NCBI RefSeq assembly: GCF_000189275.1
Contig: NZ_AEVT01000013.1
Location: forward strand, 1 to 50,788
Direction: 5' to 3'
Origin: Vibrio sinaloensis DSM 21326
GTDB lineage: Bacteria > Pseudomonadota > Gammaproteobacteria > Enterobacterales > Vibrionaceae
Length of the DNA: 50,788 bases
Of the stretch, positions 37,706 through 47,144 are shown piece after piece (the stretch's first letter is position 1; each line of letters starts with the position of its first letter). Below the pieces are notes generated by a model, which was given only the letters and a program-made list of their open reading frames with translations, was not told where the DNA came from and ran no database searches. The translations under genes and the position numbers were made by a program.

Positions 37706-39640
37706 TTATGATGATTTACGTACGCGTAAGTACCATTCAGAGAGCAAACGTACCTGTTTCTCGGTATAGCCTTTCTCCATCATACGAGCGACAAAGTCGT
37801 CGTGTTTCTTCTGATCTTCAGAAGACGTTTTGGTATTGAAGGAAATAACGGGTAATAGCTCCTCTGTGTTGGAGAACATTTTCTTCTCAATCACAGTGCG
37901 TAGTTTTTCGTAACTTGTCCAAACAGGGTTTTGACCGTTGTTGTTTGCTCTTGCACGTAGAACGAAGTTGACGATTTCATTACGGAAATCTTTTGGATTA
38001 CTGATTCCCGCCGTTTTTTCGATTTTCTCTAGTTCATTGTTTAGGGCTGCGCGGTCAAACAGCTGACCAGTTTCTGGATCGCGATACTCTTGATCTTGAA
38101 TCCAGAAATCGGCGTAAGTGACGTAGCGGTCGAAAATGTTTTGTCCGTACTCTGAGTAAGACTCTAGGTAAGCCGTCTGAATCTCTTTACCGATGAATTC
38201 AACATAGCGAGGTACCAAGTAGCCTTTCAAGAACTCGAGGTACTTCTCTGCGGTTTCTTGTGGGAATTGCTCGCGTTCAATTTGCTGCTCAATAACGTAG
38301 AACAGATGTACTGGGTTTGCCGCGACTTCAGTTTGATCGAAGTTGAAGACGCGTGACAAGATTTTGAAGGCGAAACGAGTCGAGAGACCAGACATCCCTT
38401 CATCAACACCTGCGAAGTCACGGTACTCTTGGTAACTCTTCGCTTTAGGGTCGGTATCTTTTAGTGTTTCACCGTCATAAACGCGCATTTTTGAGAAAAT
38501 AGACGAGTTTTCAGGCTCTTTTAAACGCGACAGAATACTGAACTGAGACAGGAGTTCCAGCGTGCTAGGTGAACAAGGTGCTTTAGATAGTTCAGAGTGA
38601 TCAAGCAGTTTCTGATAAATCTTAACTTCTTCGGCAACGCGCAGACAGTATGGGACTTTAACAATATATACCCGGTCTAAGAAGGCTTCGTTATTTTTGT
38701 TATTACGGAACGTCTGCCACTCTGATTCGTTTGAGTGAGCCAGAATCATGCCGTCAAATGGAAGCGCTGAAAGGCCCTCGGTACCGTTGTAGTTACCTTC
38801 TTGAGTTGCGGTAAGGAGCGGGTGCAAGACTTTAATCGGTGCTTTAAACATCTCGACGAACTCCATCAAGCCTTGGTTTGCTCGACAGAGTGCACCGGAG
38901 TAGCTGTATGCATCAGGATCGTCTTGCGAGAAGTGTTCAAGCTGGCGTATATCGACTTTACCTACCAAAGAGGAAATGTCTTGATTGTTTTCATCTCCTG
39001 GCTCGGTTTTGGCAATCGCGAGCTGATCTAGGATTGATGGTCTTACCTTCACAACTTTGAACTTAGTAATGTCGCCACCAAATTCGTGTAAGCGCTTCGC
39101 TGCCCAAGGAGACATAATTGAGCGAAGGTAACGTTTCTCGATGCCGTACTCTTGTTTGAGCAGTTCGCCGTCTTCACTGACGTCAAACAGACAGAAAGGA
39201 TGATCATTGACCGGGCTGCGTTCACCGTTGGCAGATAGCACATAGATAGGCACTTGCTGCATCAATGCTTTAAGTTTCTCGGCTAAAGACGACTTACCAC
39301 CGCCTACAGGTCCAAGCAAGTAGAGGATCTGTTTGCGCTCTTCCAAACCCTGAGCCGCATGTTTTAGATAAGAAACAATTTGTTCTATTGCATCTTCCAT
39401 CCCATAGAAATCTTTAAATGTGTCGTAGCGTGAAATGACGCGATTGGAGAAAATACGACTTAACTGAGGATCTTGGGCGGTATCGATGATCTCTGGTTCG
39501 CCAATCGCCATGAGCAATCGTTCTGCTGCATTGGCGTAAGCGCTTTTATCATCTTTACAAAGGCTAAGAAAATCTTGTAGGGACAATTCCTCATCCTTGG
39601 AAGCTTCATAGCGTGCTTGGAAATGGTCGAAAATACTCAT
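37706..39640 (-). CDS. yeaG: PrkA-type serine kinase YeaG
   Basis: A 644-residue protein, the same length as E. coli YeaG. It combines an AAA+-like N-terminal domain (Walker A GPVGGGKSS near 108-116) with a C-terminal PrkA kinase domain. YeaG is a stress-related protein kinase of the stationary-phase and nitrogen-starvation response. I chose the ATG at 39640, giving MSIFDHFQARYEASKDEE as in relatives, with AGGGG eight bases before it; an upstream in-frame start at 39685 would add 15 unrelated residues. A 13-base palindrome lies in the leader, 21 bases upstream. Confidence 0.95.
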   Translation of the reverse strand: MSIFDHFQARYEASKDEELSLQDFLSLCKDDKSAYANAAERLLMAIGEPEIIDTAQDPQLSRIFSNRVISRYDTFKDFYGMEDAIEQIVSYLKHAAQGLEERKQILYLLGPVGGGKSSLAEKLKALMQQVPIYVLSANGERSPVNDHPFCLFDVSEDGELLKQEYGIEKRYLRSIMSPWAAKRLHEFGGDITKFKVVKVRPSILDQLAIAKTEPGDENNQDISSLVGKVDIRQLEHFSQDDPDAYSYSGALCRANQGLMEFVEMFKAPIKVLHPLLTATQEGNYNGTEGLSALPFDGMILAHSNESEWQTFRNNKNNEAFLDRVYIVKVPYCLRVAEEVKIYQKLLDHSELSKAPCSPSTLELLSQFSILSRLKEPENSSIFSKMRVYDGETLKDTDPKAKSYQEYRDFAGVDEGMSGLSTRFAFKILSRVFNFDQTEVAANPVHLFYVIEQQIEREQFPQETAEKYLEFLKGYLVPRYVEFIGKEIQTAYLESYSEYGQNIFDRYVTYADFWIQDQEYRDPETGQLFDRAALNNELEKIEKTAGISNPKDFRNEIVNFVLRARANNNGQNPVWTSYEKLRTVIEKKMFSNTEELLPVISFNTKTSSEDQKKHDDFVARMMEKGYTEKQVRLLSEWYLRVRKSS

Positions 39641-39660
39641 AATGAATTCCCCTCTGAACC

Positions 39661-39673
39661 TGTCAAATTGACA
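39661..39673. promoter_or_regulatory. Palindromic operator candidate in the yeaG leader
   Basis: TGTCAA-A-TTGACA is a perfect 13-base inverted repeat, 21 to 33 bases upstream of the yeaG ATG. Its small size and position suit a repressor site or a short leader structure. I recognise no regulator with exactly this consensus. Confidence 0.4.
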
Positions 39674-39934
39674 ATAAACCCGCATAGAAAAGCAAAATCC
39701 TTTCTAATTTAAGCCTAGTTGGTTTTTAGAATTTTGCTTAAAAAATATGTGTTTAATTGCAAATTGTGATGAAAAGCAAAATGTAGAGCTTTAGATTGAT
39801 CCAAATAACAAGAGAGCATTTTTGAGCAAGAATAGGCTGAAGATTAAGTCGTGAAAAACTATTCAAGCTATCAATATGAAATGGTTCGATTTTGCGTTTT
39901 TGTGATCGATATTTATCCAGTTTAAGTACGGGTG

Positions 39935-39963
39935 TTGATTGATTGTACGTCATTCTGTATAGT
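39935..39963 (+). promoter_or_regulatory. Predicted sigma-70 promoter of the OmpV-like gene
   Basis: TTGATT at 39935-39940 and TATAGT at 39958-39963 with the ideal 17-base spacer. Predicted start near 39970, about 30 bases before the coding start. Confidence 0.65.
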
Positions 39964-40000
39964 CCGAGCCCGTATTTAATAGTTAAAGGCATCGATTGTG

Positions 40001-40765
40001 ATGAAATCTTGGTTTAAATGGTTTGCTTTGTCGCCAATTTTGCTCTCACCAAACGGCTTTGCTCAAGTATCTCAGTGGTCGCTGGGTGTCGCTGCTTCGT
40101 ATTCGCCAGCTGTATATAAAGATACTCCGTCAAACAAAACTGTGATTCCATTGATCGGTTATGAGGGTGAACATGTCTTCCTGCGTGGCTTTAGCGCAGG
40201 TTATCGTTTACTGCCAATTGGATCTCCACAAAACCTGATTTTTCGAGTCGTTTATGATCCAAGAACGTTGCAGCCCGATGATTCTGATGACCCTGCTATT
40301 CAGCTAATGGATAAAAGAAAAGCCTCTATATTAGGCGGAGTTAGTTATCAACTGGTGACGTTAGCGGGGATGTTCGAGCTAACTGCCGGAAGTGATATTC
40401 GTGGTGTACACAATGGACTTTATGCAGAAGCAGCTTGGCGCCTACCAATTCGACGCAATGGCTGGGGAATCACTCCAGCGGTCGGTTATGCGTACAACAG
40501 CGCTAAGCTCAACGACCATCTGTACGGGGTGAGCAGCAGTGAAGCGAATCGTGCCCAAGCTGCAGGCTATGATATTGAAGCGTTCGATGCGAGTTGGGAT
40601 GGCCAATATTTTATTGGAGCTTCTGCCTATATGCACCTGACTCCAAGCATCCGCTTAACTGGTGGGGTTCGTTACACGAATTTAGAAGGGGATGTTCAAT
40701 ATAGCCCTATCGTCGAGAGTGGGGTTTATACCAGTGCTAATATTGGCTTAGCGTACGTTTTCTAG
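40001..40765 (+). CDS. MipA/OmpV family outer-membrane protein
   Basis: A 254-residue predicted beta-barrel. The signal peptide (about 1-22, ending GFAQ) is followed by alternating beta-strand patterns. The first strand WSLGVAASYSPAVYKD and the terminal aromatic pattern (GLAYVF, ending in phenylalanine) are typical of outer-membrane assembly by the Bam complex. The family includes V. cholerae OmpV and the MltA-interacting protein MipA; some members respond to osmolarity, but the role is unsettled. A GTG one codon earlier is an alternative start. It is transcribed alone from a good sigma-70 promoter. Confidence 0.88.
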   Translation: MKSWFKWFALSPILLSPNGFAQVSQWSLGVAASYSPAVYKDTPSNKTVIPLIGYEGEHVFLRGFSAGYRLLPIGSPQNLIFRVVYDPRTLQPDDSDDPAIQLMDKRKASILGGVSYQLVTLAGMFELTAGSDIRGVHNGLYAEAAWRLPIRRNGWGITPAVGYAYNSAKLNDHLYGVSSSEANRAQAAGYDIEAFDASWDGQYFIGASAYMHLTPSIRLTGGVRYTNLEGDVQYSPIVESGVYTSANIGLAYVF

Positions 40766-40796
40766 ATCTTGGCTTCCTCCTCAATATTGTTTTTGC

Positions 40797-40822
40797 TTGA
40801 GCCATCACGAAAGGTGGCTCAA
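40797..40822 (+). terminator. Hairpin downstream of the OmpV-like gene
   Basis: A ten-base-pair stem with one wobble (TTGAGCCATC/GGTGGCTCAA) and an ACGAAA loop, 31 bases past the stop. There is no T-tract after it, so it may be a stabilising 3' end or a factor-assisted terminator. Confidence 0.4.
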
Positions 40823-40933
40823 CTTATCCATCTCAGCTATCAATTTCCAATATTCGTACATTGTTCAATATAGATTTGTTAACTTACGAGCTAGATCATA
40901 AATTATTTCTAACCCCGAAATATAATGTCGACG

Positions 40934-40958
40934 ACTTACAAACTTACAAGACTTACAA
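40934..40958 (+). repeat. Three tandem ACTTACAA repeats before a chemoreceptor gene
   Basis: ACTTACAA occurs at 40934-40941, 40942-40949 and 40951-40958, beginning eight bases after a TATAAT at 40921-40926. If that is the -10, the repeats form the first bases of the transcript. They end 38 bases before the receptor ATG. Confidence 0.7.
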
Positions 40959-40996
40959 AAGTTAATCAATATAAATAGAAAAATAGTGAAAAGAGC

Positions 40997-42883
40997 ATGC
41001 TAAAAAATTTATCGCTTAAGAACAAACTCGCGATTTCTGCGAGTGTTGCCATAGTCATCGGGGGACTACTGGTTGAAGGGCTGTCGTTTCGAGCATCGCT
41101 TGAACGGTTAGATGTTGAAGTAGAACAGCGGCTCCAAGGGACTGCATCGTCGTACAATCAGTATGTGTCAGATTGGATCACTGCCAAAGGCCGTTCACTA
41201 ACGTCGCTTTCGCAAGAGTCAAAAAAGGAAGACATTGTGACTCACCTGAAGCAAGTGAAGAACTCTGCAGGGTTCGATAATGTCTTCCTTGCCTATCCTG
41301 ATGGTGGTCAAGACAATGCCAATGGTGTTGTTCTTCCTCCTGGTAACGACGACCCTAGGCAGTGGGGTTGGTATCAAAATGCTGTCAAGCAGCCTAGCAA
41401 AGTCTTTATGGATAACCCAACCGTCGCAGCAGCCACTGGGGCGAATGTGGTCTCCCTTGGTAAAGCACTGAATCTACACGGTCAGCAAGTAGTGCTTGGT
41501 GCCGATGTAGAAATCACAGATATCCTCAGCGGGATGGAAAAGGTGATTTTACCGGGGCAAGGCTACATGTTTATCGCCAATGCGCAAGGCAATGTGTTTG
41601 CACACCAAAACACTGAACTTTTGAATCAACCGATTGATAAGCTGGGGCTAACTCAAACTTCTATCGATGAAGCGGTACGAACTGGACATGACATTTATGT
41701 GGATGTTCTCGGTAAAGAGTCGGTGGTTTACGCAAGTGAAATTGAAGGCACAGAACTGACAACGGTTGTTGTGGTTGACTATGAATCTCTCGTCTCACCT
41801 TTGTTTAGCGCCGTTTGGGGACAGCTACTTGTTACCGGTGTTGTGGTGGTGATTTGTACCATTTTATTCAATATCTTGTGTAATATCCTATTCCGTCCAT
41901 TAAACAATGTGTCTTCTGCACTCGAACAAATCGCTAATGGCAGTGGCGATCTAACTCAACGCATTGAGGTGGAATCAAACGATGAAGTAGGCAAGTTGGC
42001 GAATAACTTCAATGTGTTTGTGGGTAGCCTACAACAGCTGATAGGGCATATTCGTGAGCAGTCTCATCAGCTAACGTCACAATCTGAACTGAGTTCGACC
42101 CGGGCACAAAGCGCGGTAGACGAAATTCACCATCAACAACAGGAAATTACACTAGTGGCAACCGCGGTGACGGAACTCGCCAGTGCCACTCAGGAAATTG
42201 CTTCGCATGCTGAGCGCACCGTTCAAGCGACACTAGAATCCACCACCAGTACTGAAAATGGTCACGCTTTGGTGGAAAATACCAAAGGCTCAATCAATAA
42301 ATTGGCTGCTGAGTTGGAAAGTGCCAGCGATGTTGTTAGTGAACTTGAACGACATGGTCAAGAGATTTCGACGGTACTGTCCACCATTCAGGGTATCGCC
42401 GAGCAAACCAACTTGCTAGCGCTTAACGCCGCGATTGAAGCAGCGCGAGCAGGCGAGCAAGGACGTGGTTTTGCTGTCGTTGCTGACGAAGTACGAGTGT
42501 TGTCTCAGCGCACGCATTCTTCTACTGAAGAAATCAAGAATACCATCACAGTGCTGCAAGAGACGACCAGCCGTGCGGTTGCGATCATGAGCAGCAGTGC
42601 CGAACTAGCAGGGATGACGGTCGAAGATGCAGATCGAGCGGCAAATGCGTTGGGTGAGATTAACACGGCGGTAACTCTGATTAGCGATATGGCAACTCAA
42701 ATTGCTACTGCCGCAGAAGAGCAAACCCATGTGACCAGTGAAATTACCCAGAATGTTACATCGATTAAAGATGTCGCTGACCAACTGGTTATAGGTGCGA
42801 ATCAAAGCTCGCAGGAGTCTCACCAAGTCAAACATCAAGCAGAAGAGTTAAGTGCTAAGGTCGCAACCTTCAAGCTTTCTTAA
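40997..42883 (+). CDS. Methyl-accepting chemotaxis protein with Cache-type sensor
   Basis: A 628-residue chemoreceptor. The first membrane segment is near 10-30. The periplasmic domain (about 35-270) shows a dCache pattern, with the [11 protein letters not shown] and [22 protein letters not shown] stretches seen in receptors for amino acids and related ligands. A second membrane segment (about 275-300), HAMP, and the signalling coiled coil follow, with [20 protein letters not shown] near 469-488. It ends TFKLS without a CheR-docking pentapeptide. Its ligand is unknown. It has a bidirectional terminator shared with yfbU. Confidence 0.94.
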   Translation: MLKNLSLKNKLAISASVAIVIGGLLVEGLSFRASLERLDVEVEQRLQGTASSYNQYVSDWITAKGRSLTSLSQESKKEDIVTHLKQVKNSAGFDNVFLAYPDGGQDNANGVVLPPGNDDPRQWGWYQNAVKQPSKVFMDNPTVAAATGANVVSLGKALNLHGQQVVLGADVEITDILSGMEKVILPGQGYMFIANAQGNVFAHQNTELLNQPIDKLGLTQTSIDEAVRTGHDIYVDVLGKESVVYASEIEGTELTTVVVVDYESLVSPLFSAVWGQLLVTGVVVVICTILFNILCNILFRPLNNVSSALEQIANGSGDLTQRIEVESNDEVGKLANNFNVFVGSLQQLIGHIREQSHQLTSQSELSSTRAQSAVDEIHHQQQEITLVATAVTELASATQEIASHAERTVQATLESTTSTENGHALVENTKGSINKLAAELESASDVVSELERHGQEISTVLSTIQGIAEQTNLLALNAAIEAARAGEQGRGFAVVADEVRVLSQRTHSSTEEIKNTITVLQETTSRAVAIMSSSAELAGMTVEDADRAANALGEINTAVTLISDMATQIATAAEEQTHVTSEITQNVTSIKDVADQLVIGANQSSQESHQVKHQAEELSAKVATFKLS

Positions 42884-42888
42884 CCAAT

Positions 42889-42913
42889 AAAGGGGCCACG
42901 AGGCCCCTTTTTT
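42889..42913 (+). terminator. Shared terminator of the chemoreceptor gene and yfbU
   Basis: An AAAGGGGCC/GGCCCCTTT stem with an ACGA loop and six T residues, between convergent genes. Confidence 0.9.
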
Positions 42914-42934
42914 AAATCTGTTCAGTCGGATCGA

Positions 42935-43435
42935 TTATGCGTTAAAGATTTGCTTTAGCTCGTTAGCACACAAGTGGTATTGACGCGGGCAGTTACGCCA
43001 GGTCGATAGCATACGACGATATTTCTCTTGCATCGGCATCTGAGCGTTAAAGTGGTGGTCAGCTTTATCGAACTGAGGATAAAGACCTTCAGACTCGGTT
43101 AGGAAACGAATGTAATTGACCAGTTGTGCTTCTGTTGCAATGTCAAAACCTAAGAAGGTTAGGCGACGTTGATCAACATCTTTACGCTCTTCTTCACTGA
43201 GCATTTTGTTTGATTCTTGCATTGCATGATACATCTCCATGATGTCGATGATCTCGCGACACTCAGCTTCGTTTAAGCAACCAAAGTCTTTGTTCAACTC
43301 ACTCATCTGAAGCTCGTAACCGCGTTCAACGATCGTCTGTAATCGCTGGTATTTTGCTGCATTTTCAGGGTTGAGTTGTGACATCAGAAAGTACTGGTTC
43401 GATAGAATCAAACGTTGAGCGTTAGTCATTTCCAT
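42935..43435 (-). CDS. yfbU: YfbU family protein (UPF0304)
   Basis: A 166-residue soluble, helical protein that matches YfbU along its length, including [13 protein letters not shown] at the start and LTFLGFD near residues 92-98. In E. coli yfbU lies near yfbV and ackA, and overproduction has been linked to cell death in some reports; I treat the function as unknown. Here it is about 42 kb from yfbV. It is transcribed alone and shares a terminator with the convergent chemoreceptor gene. Confidence 0.92.
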   Translation of the reverse strand: MEMTNAQRLILSNQYFLMSQLNPENAAKYQRLQTIVERGYELQMSELNKDFGCLNEAECREIIDIMEMYHAMQESNKMLSEEERKDVDQRRLTFLGFDIATEAQLVNYIRFLTESEGLYPQFDKADHHFNAQMPMQEKYRRMLSTWRNCPRQYHLCANELKQIFNA

Positions 43436-43559
43436 AGTGGCCTCACTAAAATAATCTAATACATTTTTAATGTGCTTAGGTTATCCGTTCATCTGGTGTT
43501 GAAACATGATCTCAACACATATTTAATATGAAAAGTGCAAAGAATCGACAAATTGTTGA

Positions 43560-44225
43560 TCATTTTTTATGGTAATGATTATAGATGTAATCACGGTCAG
43601 AGAAGACCCTTAGCCATTCCGGTTTGAAGACAGAGAACATCGCGACAGACATACCGTTAAGCAGTCCTTCTGGGAACGCGAGAAGTGGTATGAAAATGAG
43701 ATAATTGTCGACGATCGTCGTCCAGTCGTGGGTTCCTAATAAGTAGAGATAAATGCCGTTAATCAGCAAATGCAGTGAGCCGGTAATGGCGCCGTTGAAA
43801 AAGCCTGCAACAAAGATAAAAACGAAAATATTTCTCGGTAGGAACTGGTAGCTGGCTAGAAACACGGCGTGGCTTATAGCAATAGGAACAAAGCAAGAGA
43901 AAAGCAGATATTCTGGCAATTGTGGCCAACTCAGTTTGCCAATGATACTCAATGCAATGCTAACTATCACTGAGAGAGCGATGGCGCTTCGCCAACCATA
44001 CATGAGAGTGAGTGTTGTGAGAGCGAGGAAGTGAATGTTTAGAGCCGTAACAACGCTAGCCTGAGCTGCCCACAATAAGGTGAGTAAGATGACCACGGCA
44101 AAGGTGAGGTGCTGAAATCCTTTTTCTGCTTGGAGTTTTGGCCATAGAGCATGTTTGACATCTCGCCAAACAAACAACAGTGCGATCAAAGCAATGGCTA
44201 ATGCAAACAACTGGTTTAACTGCAC
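43560..44225 (-). CDS. CbiM-like energy-coupling factor permease (COG3235)
   Basis: A hydrophobic protein of about 221 residues with six or seven membrane segments and a short basic tail. It resembles the CbiM/COG3235 family of substrate-binding membrane subunits used in cobalt and nickel uptake. The usual partners, an ATPase and a T component, are absent from the window, and the canonical N-terminal metal-binding histidine (MHI start) of CbiM is not present. Substrate is unknown. I chose the GTG at 44225 because GGGAG lies five bases upstream; an earlier TTG at 44237 is less likely. It lies just past the pflA terminator. Confidence 0.72.
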   Translation of the reverse strand: MQLNQLFALAIALIALLFVWRDVKHALWPKLQAEKGFQHLTFAVVILLTLLWAAQASVVTALNIHFLALTTLTLMYGWRSAIALSVIVSIALSIIGKLSWPQLPEYLLFSCFVPIAISHAVFLASYQFLPRNIFVFIFVAGFFNGAITGSLHLLINGIYLYLLGTHDWTTIVDNYLIFIPLLAFPEGLLNGMSVAMFSVFKPEWLRVFSDRDYIYNHYHKK

Positions 44226-44235
44226 ACAAACTCCC

Positions 44236-44271
44236 AAAAAAATACCAACCTGACTAGGGTTGGTATTTTTT
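44236..44271 (-). terminator. Terminator of pflA
   Basis: A perfect AATACCAACC/GGTTGGTATT stem with a TGACTAG loop and seven T residues on the minus strand. It ends within about 11 bases of the next gene's start, so that gene can hardly have its own promoter after it. Confidence 0.9.
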
Positions 44272-44293
44272 ACGAATTCATAACCGGATGGTA

Positions 44294-45034
44294 TCAGTAT
44301 TTTACATTTGAGTGATATTGCTCAAGGATTGATACGATCTTGTCCATGGTTTCTTTACTTGGAGGGTTTACCCCTTCCAGTGGGTAATCGTGACCGAGGG
44401 CTTCCCACTTGTGTGCTCCAAGCTTATGGTAAGGCAACAATTCCACTTTTTCGATGTTGTCCATATCCTTGATAAAGTCACCAAGCATATGTGCCGCTTC
44501 CTCGTCGTCCGTGTAGCCTGGTACGACAACATAACGAATCCAAGTTTTTTGTCCCAGTTTTTGTAGGTAACGAGCAAAGTCTAACGTGCGTTTATTGGAT
44601 ACACCGATGAAGTCATGATGAATTTCATCTTTCATGTGTTTTAGGTCAAGCATGACCAAGTCGGTGGCTTCCAATACTTCATCGATCACGTCGGTGTGCT
44701 TGCGGATATAGCCGTTGGTGTCTAGACAAGTGTGAATGCCTTCCGCTTTAGCTGCGCGGAAAAAGTCGCGAACAAACTCAGGTTGAAGCATTGCTTCTCC
44801 CCCCGAACATGTCACACCACCGCCAGAGGCATTCATAAAATGACGGTAACTTTTAGCGTCGTTAATGATCTCTTCAACTGTGACTTCTTTACCACCGTGC
44901 GTATCCCACGTATCGCGGTTATGGCAGTACTGACAGCGCATTAGACAGCCTTGCATGAAGACAATGAAGCGGATTCCAGGTCCATCTACGGTTCCGCAGG
45001 ACTCGAAAGAATGAATACGGCCTGTTGTTGACAT
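44294..45034 (-). CDS. pflA: Pyruvate formate-lyase activating enzyme
   Basis: A 246-residue radical SAM enzyme that creates the glycyl radical on PflB under anaerobic conditions, using a [4Fe-4S] cluster and S-adenosylmethionine. The cluster motif C-x3-C-x2-C is at C30, C34 and C37 (CLMRCQYC). The [10 protein letters not shown] motif near 70-79 binds SAM. Length equals E. coli PflA. The target enzyme gene pflB lies 3.3 kb to the right on the same strand but is separated by a chemoreceptor gene and an LpxR-type gene, so pflA has its own transcript here. Confidence 0.97.
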   Translation of the reverse strand: MSTTGRIHSFESCGTVDGPGIRFIVFMQGCLMRCQYCHNRDTWDTHGGKEVTVEEIINDAKSYRHFMNASGGGVTCSGGEAMLQPEFVRDFFRAAKAEGIHTCLDTNGYIRKHTDVIDEVLEATDLVMLDLKHMKDEIHHDFIGVSNKRTLDFARYLQKLGQKTWIRYVVVPGYTDDEEAAHMLGDFIKDMDNIEKVELLPYHKLGAHKWEALGHDYPLEGVNPPSKETMDKIVSILEQYHSNVKY

Positions 45035-45263
45035 GAGCTCATCTCTAATAAGTTATTTGTGCGTTATTTTATTACAAAAAGTGGGGTTTAAATAGGGTTA
45101 GAGGTGGTGAGGAGAGACATTTTACCAAATAAGAAAAAAAACCTTACTTGGGCTAAAATGTATGTTATAAAAATGTTGCTAATCATTAAAATATAAATAA
45201 CAAGTAGATAAGAATTGGCTGGGCAAGTATTAATGCATCCCACTGATGTTAAAAGGATTATTT

Positions 45264-47144
45264 ATGGATATGCTTGCGCTATCTCAAAAGCAAAAGGTCA
45301 TGCTGTTTCTAGTGGTATTAGTTCTAGGGTTTGTCGCATTGGCCGGTTTTACCTCCTCACGATTGAGTCATATGAGTGACCAGTATCACTCAAGCAGCGA
45401 TATTGCTACGGGCTCCATGTCGATTTATCAAACACAAAGTAAGATTCTTACGCTAAGTAGTAATCTCGACAACCTTAATGGTGCACTCGTCAACCAAGCC
45501 AAACAGGAAATTGGCGCGATTGTTAGTGCCGTTAAAATGGACGCCGAGTTTCTTACTCAAGTCAAACTTGATGCTCAAGCGGACAAGTTGATGAGTACTG
45601 TTAGTCAGTTCGAATCTGCAGCTAACCCTTGGTTGAACCTCAAGCAAGAGCTGGGTTTTACAATAGATGAAGGAAAGCTAGGTGAGCTCAAACAACTCGC
45701 TAACACGATAGAAAAGAAAATTGAAGAGACGGGTATGGTCACACTCAATTCTGATTTTCAGGCGATGGTAAAGTCGCAACAAAACTATCTGCTGCAACCC
45801 AATGAAGAAAACTTAAAGCTATTTAATCGCGCAATGGGCAGTTTTGAAAGTATGTCTAATGTTTACGCGATGTTGGAGCTGTACGAGAAAGAGATTGAGC
45901 AATACAAAACCACGTTTGCACGGGTAAGCGAACTTTCACAACAATTGGGTAGCGTCGAACAACAGTTGCTTAACGCTAAAGCATCATTAACTCAGTTGAT
46001 CTCAGCGATTACTAGCGAGCTGGGTGATATCTCCATGACTTACCAAAGCTCTGCTGAAAGTGCATCTGAGCAAACTCAATGGTCAGTGCTGGTGGCATGT
46101 GTCTTATTGGCCGTGTTTACCGTGGCAATTTTTATTATGCAAAGTACCTCTTTGTCTCGTTCGCTAACGAAAACTCGTGAAGTTCTGCATAGTTTGTCAG
46201 CAGGTGATCTATCACAGCGAATGTCTCTCACCAACAACCCTAATGATGAATTCAATCAACTTGCCAGCAGCATCAATGAAAGTTGTGAGAACCTAGGCAG
46301 CTTGGTCAGTGGCGTGCAGGAAAGCAGCCAAGTGCTGTCTGGAAATGCCGCGGAGTTGAACCAAGGCTTAGACATGCTTGCCCATCATCAGAGCGAAGTG
46401 TTGGGGCAAACTCAGCTCTTGGCTTCCGCGACCGAAGAGGTCAGTGTGACCACTCAGGAAGTGTCAAATTCGCTTGAGTTTGTTGCCGAGATTAGCCGCT
46501 CTTCAACTCGTTCTGCTGAAGATGGCGCTAAAGTGATAGGCGCAGCAATCGGTTCACTGGAAGAAGTCGGAGCAATTTTAACCTCCGCAGCAAGTCATAT
46601 CCAACAGTTAGAAGAGGCGTCCTCTAAAGTTGATTCGGTCATGGAGATCATCAATGGCATTGCTGAGCAAACCAACTTGTTAGCATTAAACGCCGCCATC
46701 GAAGCAGCCCGAGCGGGGGAGCAAGGACGTGGTTTTGCGGTTGTCGCAGACGAGGTACGCAGCTTAGCGGTGAGAACCGTCGATGCGGTTTCAGAGATTT
46801 CAGAAACGATTGACACGATGAAGAAAGAAAGTGCCGAGGTGATTCAGTACATCGGGCAATCTGAGACATCGATGGCGACTGGACGCGAACGTGGTCACGA
46901 AGCGATGGATGCTTTAAAAACGATTACCGATAAGGCTGATGAAGCGTCTCAGCAAACTGAAACGATTTTTAGTTCGATCAAAGAGCTAGCAACGACAAGT
47001 CAATCAATGGCTGACAGCATGACGCAGATCTCGAGCGCAATGCGTGAGTTGGAAGAGAATAACGAACAGCTTCGTGCGATCAGTGGTCAGGTGGAATCTC
47101 GCTCTGGCAGCCTCAATCAAGACTGCCAGCGCTTTAGCATCTAG
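45264..47144 (+). CDS. Methyl-accepting chemotaxis protein
   Basis: A chemoreceptor of about 626 residues. A membrane segment near 10-30 and another near 275-300 enclose a long helical periplasmic sensor. HAMP follows, then the signalling coiled coil with [20 protein letters not shown] near 465-484. I chose the ATG at 45264 because AAAGGA lies six bases upstream; the ATG at 45246 has no such site. It ends CQRFSI without a CheR-docking pentapeptide. It is divergent from pflA and its stop codon overlaps that of the convergent LpxR-type gene. A link to anaerobic metabolism is possible but only from position. Confidence 0.92.
   Translation: MDMLALSQKQKVMLFLVVLVLGFVALAGFTSSRLSHMSDQYHSSSDIATGSMSIYQTQSKILTLSSNLDNLNGALVNQAKQEIGAIVSAVKMDAEFLTQVKLDAQADKLMSTVSQFESAANPWLNLKQELGFTIDEGKLGELKQLANTIEKKIEETGMVTLNSDFQAMVKSQQNYLLQPNEENLKLFNRAMGSFESMSNVYAMLELYEKEIEQYKTTFARVSELSQQLGSVEQQLLNAKASLTQLISAITSELGDISMTYQSSAESASEQTQWSVLVACVLLAVFTVAIFIMQSTSLSRSLTKTREVLHSLSAGDLSQRMSLTNNPNDEFNQLASSINESCENLGSLVSGVQESSQVLSGNAAELNQGLDMLAHHQSEVLGQTQLLASATEEVSVTTQEVSNSLEFVAEISRSSTRSAEDGAKVIGAAIGSLEEVGAILTSAASHIQQLEEASSKVDSVMEIINGIAEQTNLLALNAAIEAARAGEQGRGFAVVADEVRSLAVRTVDAVSEISETIDTMKKESAEVIQYIGQSETSMATGRERGHEAMDALKTITDKADEASQQTETIFSSIKELATTSQSMADSMTQISSAMRELEENNEQLRAISGQVESRSGSLNQDCQRFSI

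Larger units (their letters stand above)
39641..39997. other. 357-base divergent gap between yeaG and the OmpV-like gene
   Basis: Very AT-rich. It holds a perfect 13-base dyad near yeaG and a good sigma-70 promoter near the OmpV-like gene. An open frame of 79 codons on the minus strand has no family resemblance or ribosome-binding site, and I do not call it a gene. The yeaG promoter itself is not clear; in relatives it depends on RpoS. Confidence 0.55.

Noticed and set aside
39640..39685. An upstream start for yeaG giving 15 more residues
   Set aside because: The extra residues do not resemble YeaG relatives, whereas the ATG at 39640 has a good ribosome-binding site and gives the family's usual length.
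39901..39916. A CRP site upstream of the OmpV-like gene
   Set aside because: TGTGA is present at about -61 relative to the predicted start, which is the right place, but the other half-site (TTTAT) does not match TCACA.
39753..39992. A 79-codon minus-strand frame between yeaG and the OmpV-like gene
   Set aside because: Very AT-rich region, no ribosome-binding site or family resemblance, and it overlaps the promoter of the OmpV-like gene.
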